A stretch of DNA of 64,000 nt from JAPUEK01 sp963815355 (lineage in GTDB: Bacteria; Pseudomonadota; Alphaproteobacteria; Rhodobacterales; Rhodobacteraceae), in contig CAWFGJ010000002.1 in the NCBI GenBank assembly GCA_963815355.1, forward strand, positions 62,001-126,000. Reading direction: 5' to 3'. Below the pieces are notes generated by a model. That model was not told the origin of the DNA and made no database searches. It was given only the letters and a program-made list of their open reading frames with translations. Below are positions 62,182 through 64,000 of the stretch, in pieces; the first letter of the stretch is position 1; every line of letters begins with the position of its first letter. Both the position numbers and the translations under genes were made by a program.

Positions 62182-62226
62182 GCCGCCCCCCTTTCCCTGC
62201 CGGAGCCGGGCGAGGGGAGCAGATGC

Positions 62227-63597
62227 TTACCCCCGGCGACCCCGCGCGGCGAGCGAGGCGATTTCGCCCATGCGCGCCCGCACCTGTTGTTCCGAGCCGA
62301 AGCCATAGCGTGCCCAACCCAGACTGTCGAGACGCAGCGCCTTTGCTGCGGCAACGTCACCCTGCGCCTCCAGCGCCTCGGCCTTGATCAGCATCAGCGT
62401 CGCCAGAAGCGAGGCGTTTTCGGCCTGACGGACCACAGGCATGGCCCGGTCAACAAACGAGATCGCCTGATCATACTGGCCCGATGACAGCGCCACGGCG
62501 GCAAGCTGCATGTCGACATGGGCGGCGTGCACCTCGGCCCCCGGCAAAGACCGGTAGATCCGCCCGGCTTCGGCAAAAGAGCGCACGGCCAGTTCGGGGT
62601 CCTTGGCCACATTCGTGCGGCCCACAGCATAATAGGCAAAGCCAAGCCGCGCGTCATGCCAGCCTTGGGCCTTGGCGATGGACAGCATCTGGTTTGCTGC
62701 AGTAACCCGGCCCGCGGCACCACGCACCCCAAAGGCATCCTCAACCGCCCGGGTCCAGGCGCGGGGCGCGATGGATTCGGCAATGCCTGCACGGCCTTCG
62801 CCCGCCGGGTTCAACCGGGCCAGCAGGGCGGGGACCACCCGCGCGGCCTGCGCTTCGTTCATGCCGTTTTGCATTTCGGGTGCGTAGTGCATCCGCAGCA
62901 TCAGCATGTCAAAGCCGGTCAGGACAGTGCGGAAGTTGTCATCGTTGAACACGGAATCGGGCAGGCGGAACAGATCGTTCAACGGCCCCATCGCCTGTGC
63001 CAGTTCCTCATGCAGGCAGTCGCGCACCTCTTGCGGGCTGGTGTCGGAGGGCACGAACACCGCAACATTCTGCCGGCGGGTCAGGCTGACCCAATCCACC
63101 TCGGGGCCAGAGCGGCTGGCCTTGTATTCGGCAAAGGATTTCACGCGCGGCACCACAAAGCAGGCAGCCGTCGGCACCACGCGCTGCATCTGCGCCCGCG
63201 TCTGGAATTCCACGACGATCGAGGCGACCTCACCGGCCTGAGCGGGGCGGATATCAAGGCCAGCTTCGTTGCGGAAGCGGTTGATCAGCTTGGACAATTC
63301 TGCCGGGGCGGTGGCAGGCACATTGCCTTTGAGCGCGACCGTGATCGGGCCGTCAAAGCGGGTAAAGGTCGGCAAGGAGCGCCCGCTTTCCATCCGGAAT
63401 TCCAGATCAAGAAAATCGCGTGCGATCTCATGGTTGGACCGTTGGGGCGCTTGCGTGCGGCCATGGGCAAAGCCCTGCATGGCCGGCAGGCTGGCCCCGA
63501 AGGAGCTGTCTAGCGGTGCCCCCTTGGTGACCTCGGTCGGAGGGGTGGCGGTGCAAGCCGTGGCAAGGCACAGGGCAAAGACGGACAAATGGCGCAT
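62227..63597 (-). CDS. DUF2927 lipoprotein with C-terminal TPR-like repeats
   Basis: 456 residues with a lipoprotein signal (MRHLSVFALCLATACTATPP; lipobox around Cys 15). Residues 45-250 match DUF2927 (EIARDFLDLEFRMESGR, FVPSDTSPQEVRDCLHEELAQAMGPLND). The rest shows TPR-like helices (LAVRSFAEAGRIYRSL, HVDMQLAAVALSSGQYDQAI, LLATLMLIKAEALEAQGD). The HEELAQ segment recalls a zincin helix but lacks the second His. GGAAGAGC precedes the ATG. Function unknown. Confidence 0.8.
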   Translation of the reverse strand: MRHLSVFALCLATACTATPPTEVTKGAPLDSSFGASLPAMQGFAHGRTQAPQRSNHEIARDFLDLEFRMESGRSLPTFTRFDGPITVALKGNVPATAPAELSKLINRFRNEAGLDIRPAQAGEVASIVVEFQTRAQMQRVVPTAACFVVPRVKSFAEYKASRSGPEVDWVSLTRRQNVAVFVPSDTSPQEVRDCLHEELAQAMGPLNDLFRLPDSVFNDDNFRTVLTGFDMLMLRMHYAPEMQNGMNEAQAARVVPALLARLNPAGEGRAGIAESIAPRAWTRAVEDAFGVRGAAGRVTAANQMLSIAKAQGWHDARLGFAYYAVGRTNVAKDPELAVRSFAEAGRIYRSLPGAEVHAAHVDMQLAAVALSSGQYDQAISFVDRAMPVVRQAENASLLATLMLIKAEALEAQGDVAAAKALRLDSLGWARYGFGSEQQVRARMGEIASLAARGRRG

Positions 63598-64000
63598 GGC
63601 TTGGCAGCTCTTCCAACATTCTCGGCGGGGGGCGGACCCCCCGGATTGACAGGCAAAGCGCCCGAACCCGCAGAACGACGGAAAGTCAGCGCTACCGGCC
63701 CGGATGCCCCCGCATCCGAACCGGTAACCTGTGCTGCCTTAGCCAAAGTCCGCAGACCCGGAACGCCACAAACCCCCGTCGCCGCAGCGGCAACAAAGGG
63801 CAGGACGCAATAGCCGGACGCGATCCCCACCGCAGCCCGACCCAGACAAAGCCCCCGCTCGTCCCGCAAGATCCGATCCGCACCGTGCAGCGGCGTGGAA
63901 AGGGTGGCACCGCCCGCCGCCCGGACCACCGGGCGCAGTGCCCGGTGCGAGCGACCATCAGCCTGCTTCATCCCCCCGCAGCGGGGGGCAAAAACAGGTT
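63598..64000. other. GC-rich end of window with no supported gene
   Basis: An open minus-strand frame (63510-63971, 153 codons) has low-complexity Ala/Gly/Pro composition, overlaps the DUF2927 start and matches no family I know. A plus-strand frame (63589-63813) is similar. CCCCCCGC/GCGGGGGG at about 63975-63991 forms a hairpin. I treat the region as non-coding or the edge of an unseen gene. Confidence 0.4.

Noticed and set aside
63510..63971. Minus-strand ORF of 153 codons at the right end
   Set aside because: Low-complexity composition, overlap with the DUF2927 start and no family resemblance.

Overview
The window is about 64 kb of GC-rich DNA from the chromosome of an alphaproteobacterium, almost certainly Rhodobacterales (Rhodobacter/Paracoccaceae type). 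The evidence is the adjacent sciP-ctrA pair with a CtrA-type box, a LexA box of the Rhodobacter GTTC-N7-GTTC type, a TakP-like TRAP binding protein, LpxI in place of LpxH, several small protein families typical of this group, and dispersed 3'-end repeats at three convergent or gene-end sites. Coding density is high and most genes sit in overlapping operons. I saw no rRNA, tRNA, CRISPR array, phage or intact insertion sequence.

Layout. 1-2538 (-): oligopeptide ABC transporter permease (cut by the window edge) and its Tat-exported binding protein, followed by an AraC-type regulator broken by a frameshift (2871-3669). 3887-4777 (-): miaA, with an array of six 11-bp repeats just past its stop. 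4951-17264 (+): an envelope and translation supercluster, pyrH-frr-uppS-cdsA-dxr-rseP-small membrane protein-bamA-skp-fabZ-lpxA-lpxI-lpxB, which makes undecaprenyl diphosphate, CDP-diacylglycerol and lipid A precursors and assembles outer membrane proteins. 17282-19638: mnmA (-), then sciP and ctrA (+), the cell-cycle and motility regulators. 19720-24152 (+): ligA, recG, then a 40-residue membrane protein behind a textbook SOS operator. 24280-31053 (mostly -): Fe-S scaffold, hisI, gluQ, trmFO, DoxX, a small winged-helix-like protein and gyrA.

31246-40584: usg; arginase, a 69-residue overlapping ORF and ornithine cyclodeaminase (arginine catabolism) with a divergent Lrp/AsnC regulator; enoyl-CoA hydratase; ccmF-ccmH (cytochrome c maturation); ilvI-ilvN with a complete leader-peptide attenuator rich in Leu/Val/Ile codons. 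40758-46862: Ca2+/Na+ antiporter, then a split TRAP system, with takP on + and dctQM convergent on -. Between these a lower-GC insert carrying a DddQ-like DMSP lyase cupin is flanked by an exact 27-bp duplication of the takP terminator. takP and dctQM share a similar operator-like sequence.

47049-64000: bpt and a VOC protein, DUF2852, YbaK, glnE, another VOC protein, the Entner-Doudoroff pair eda/edd behind a LacI-type palindrome, a lipoprotein, an RlmI-like methyltransferase overlapping a PIN protein, an M48 protease, and an operon of a two-TM miniprotein, a CoxE-like vWA protein, a small membrane protein and DedA. The last gene is a DUF2927 lipoprotein.

The least expected items are the SOS-controlled 40-residue membrane protein, the DMSP lyase insert between duplicated terminators, the shared TRAP operator, the ilv attenuator, the 11-bp repeat family at two loci, and the rocF-ORF-ocd overlap chain.
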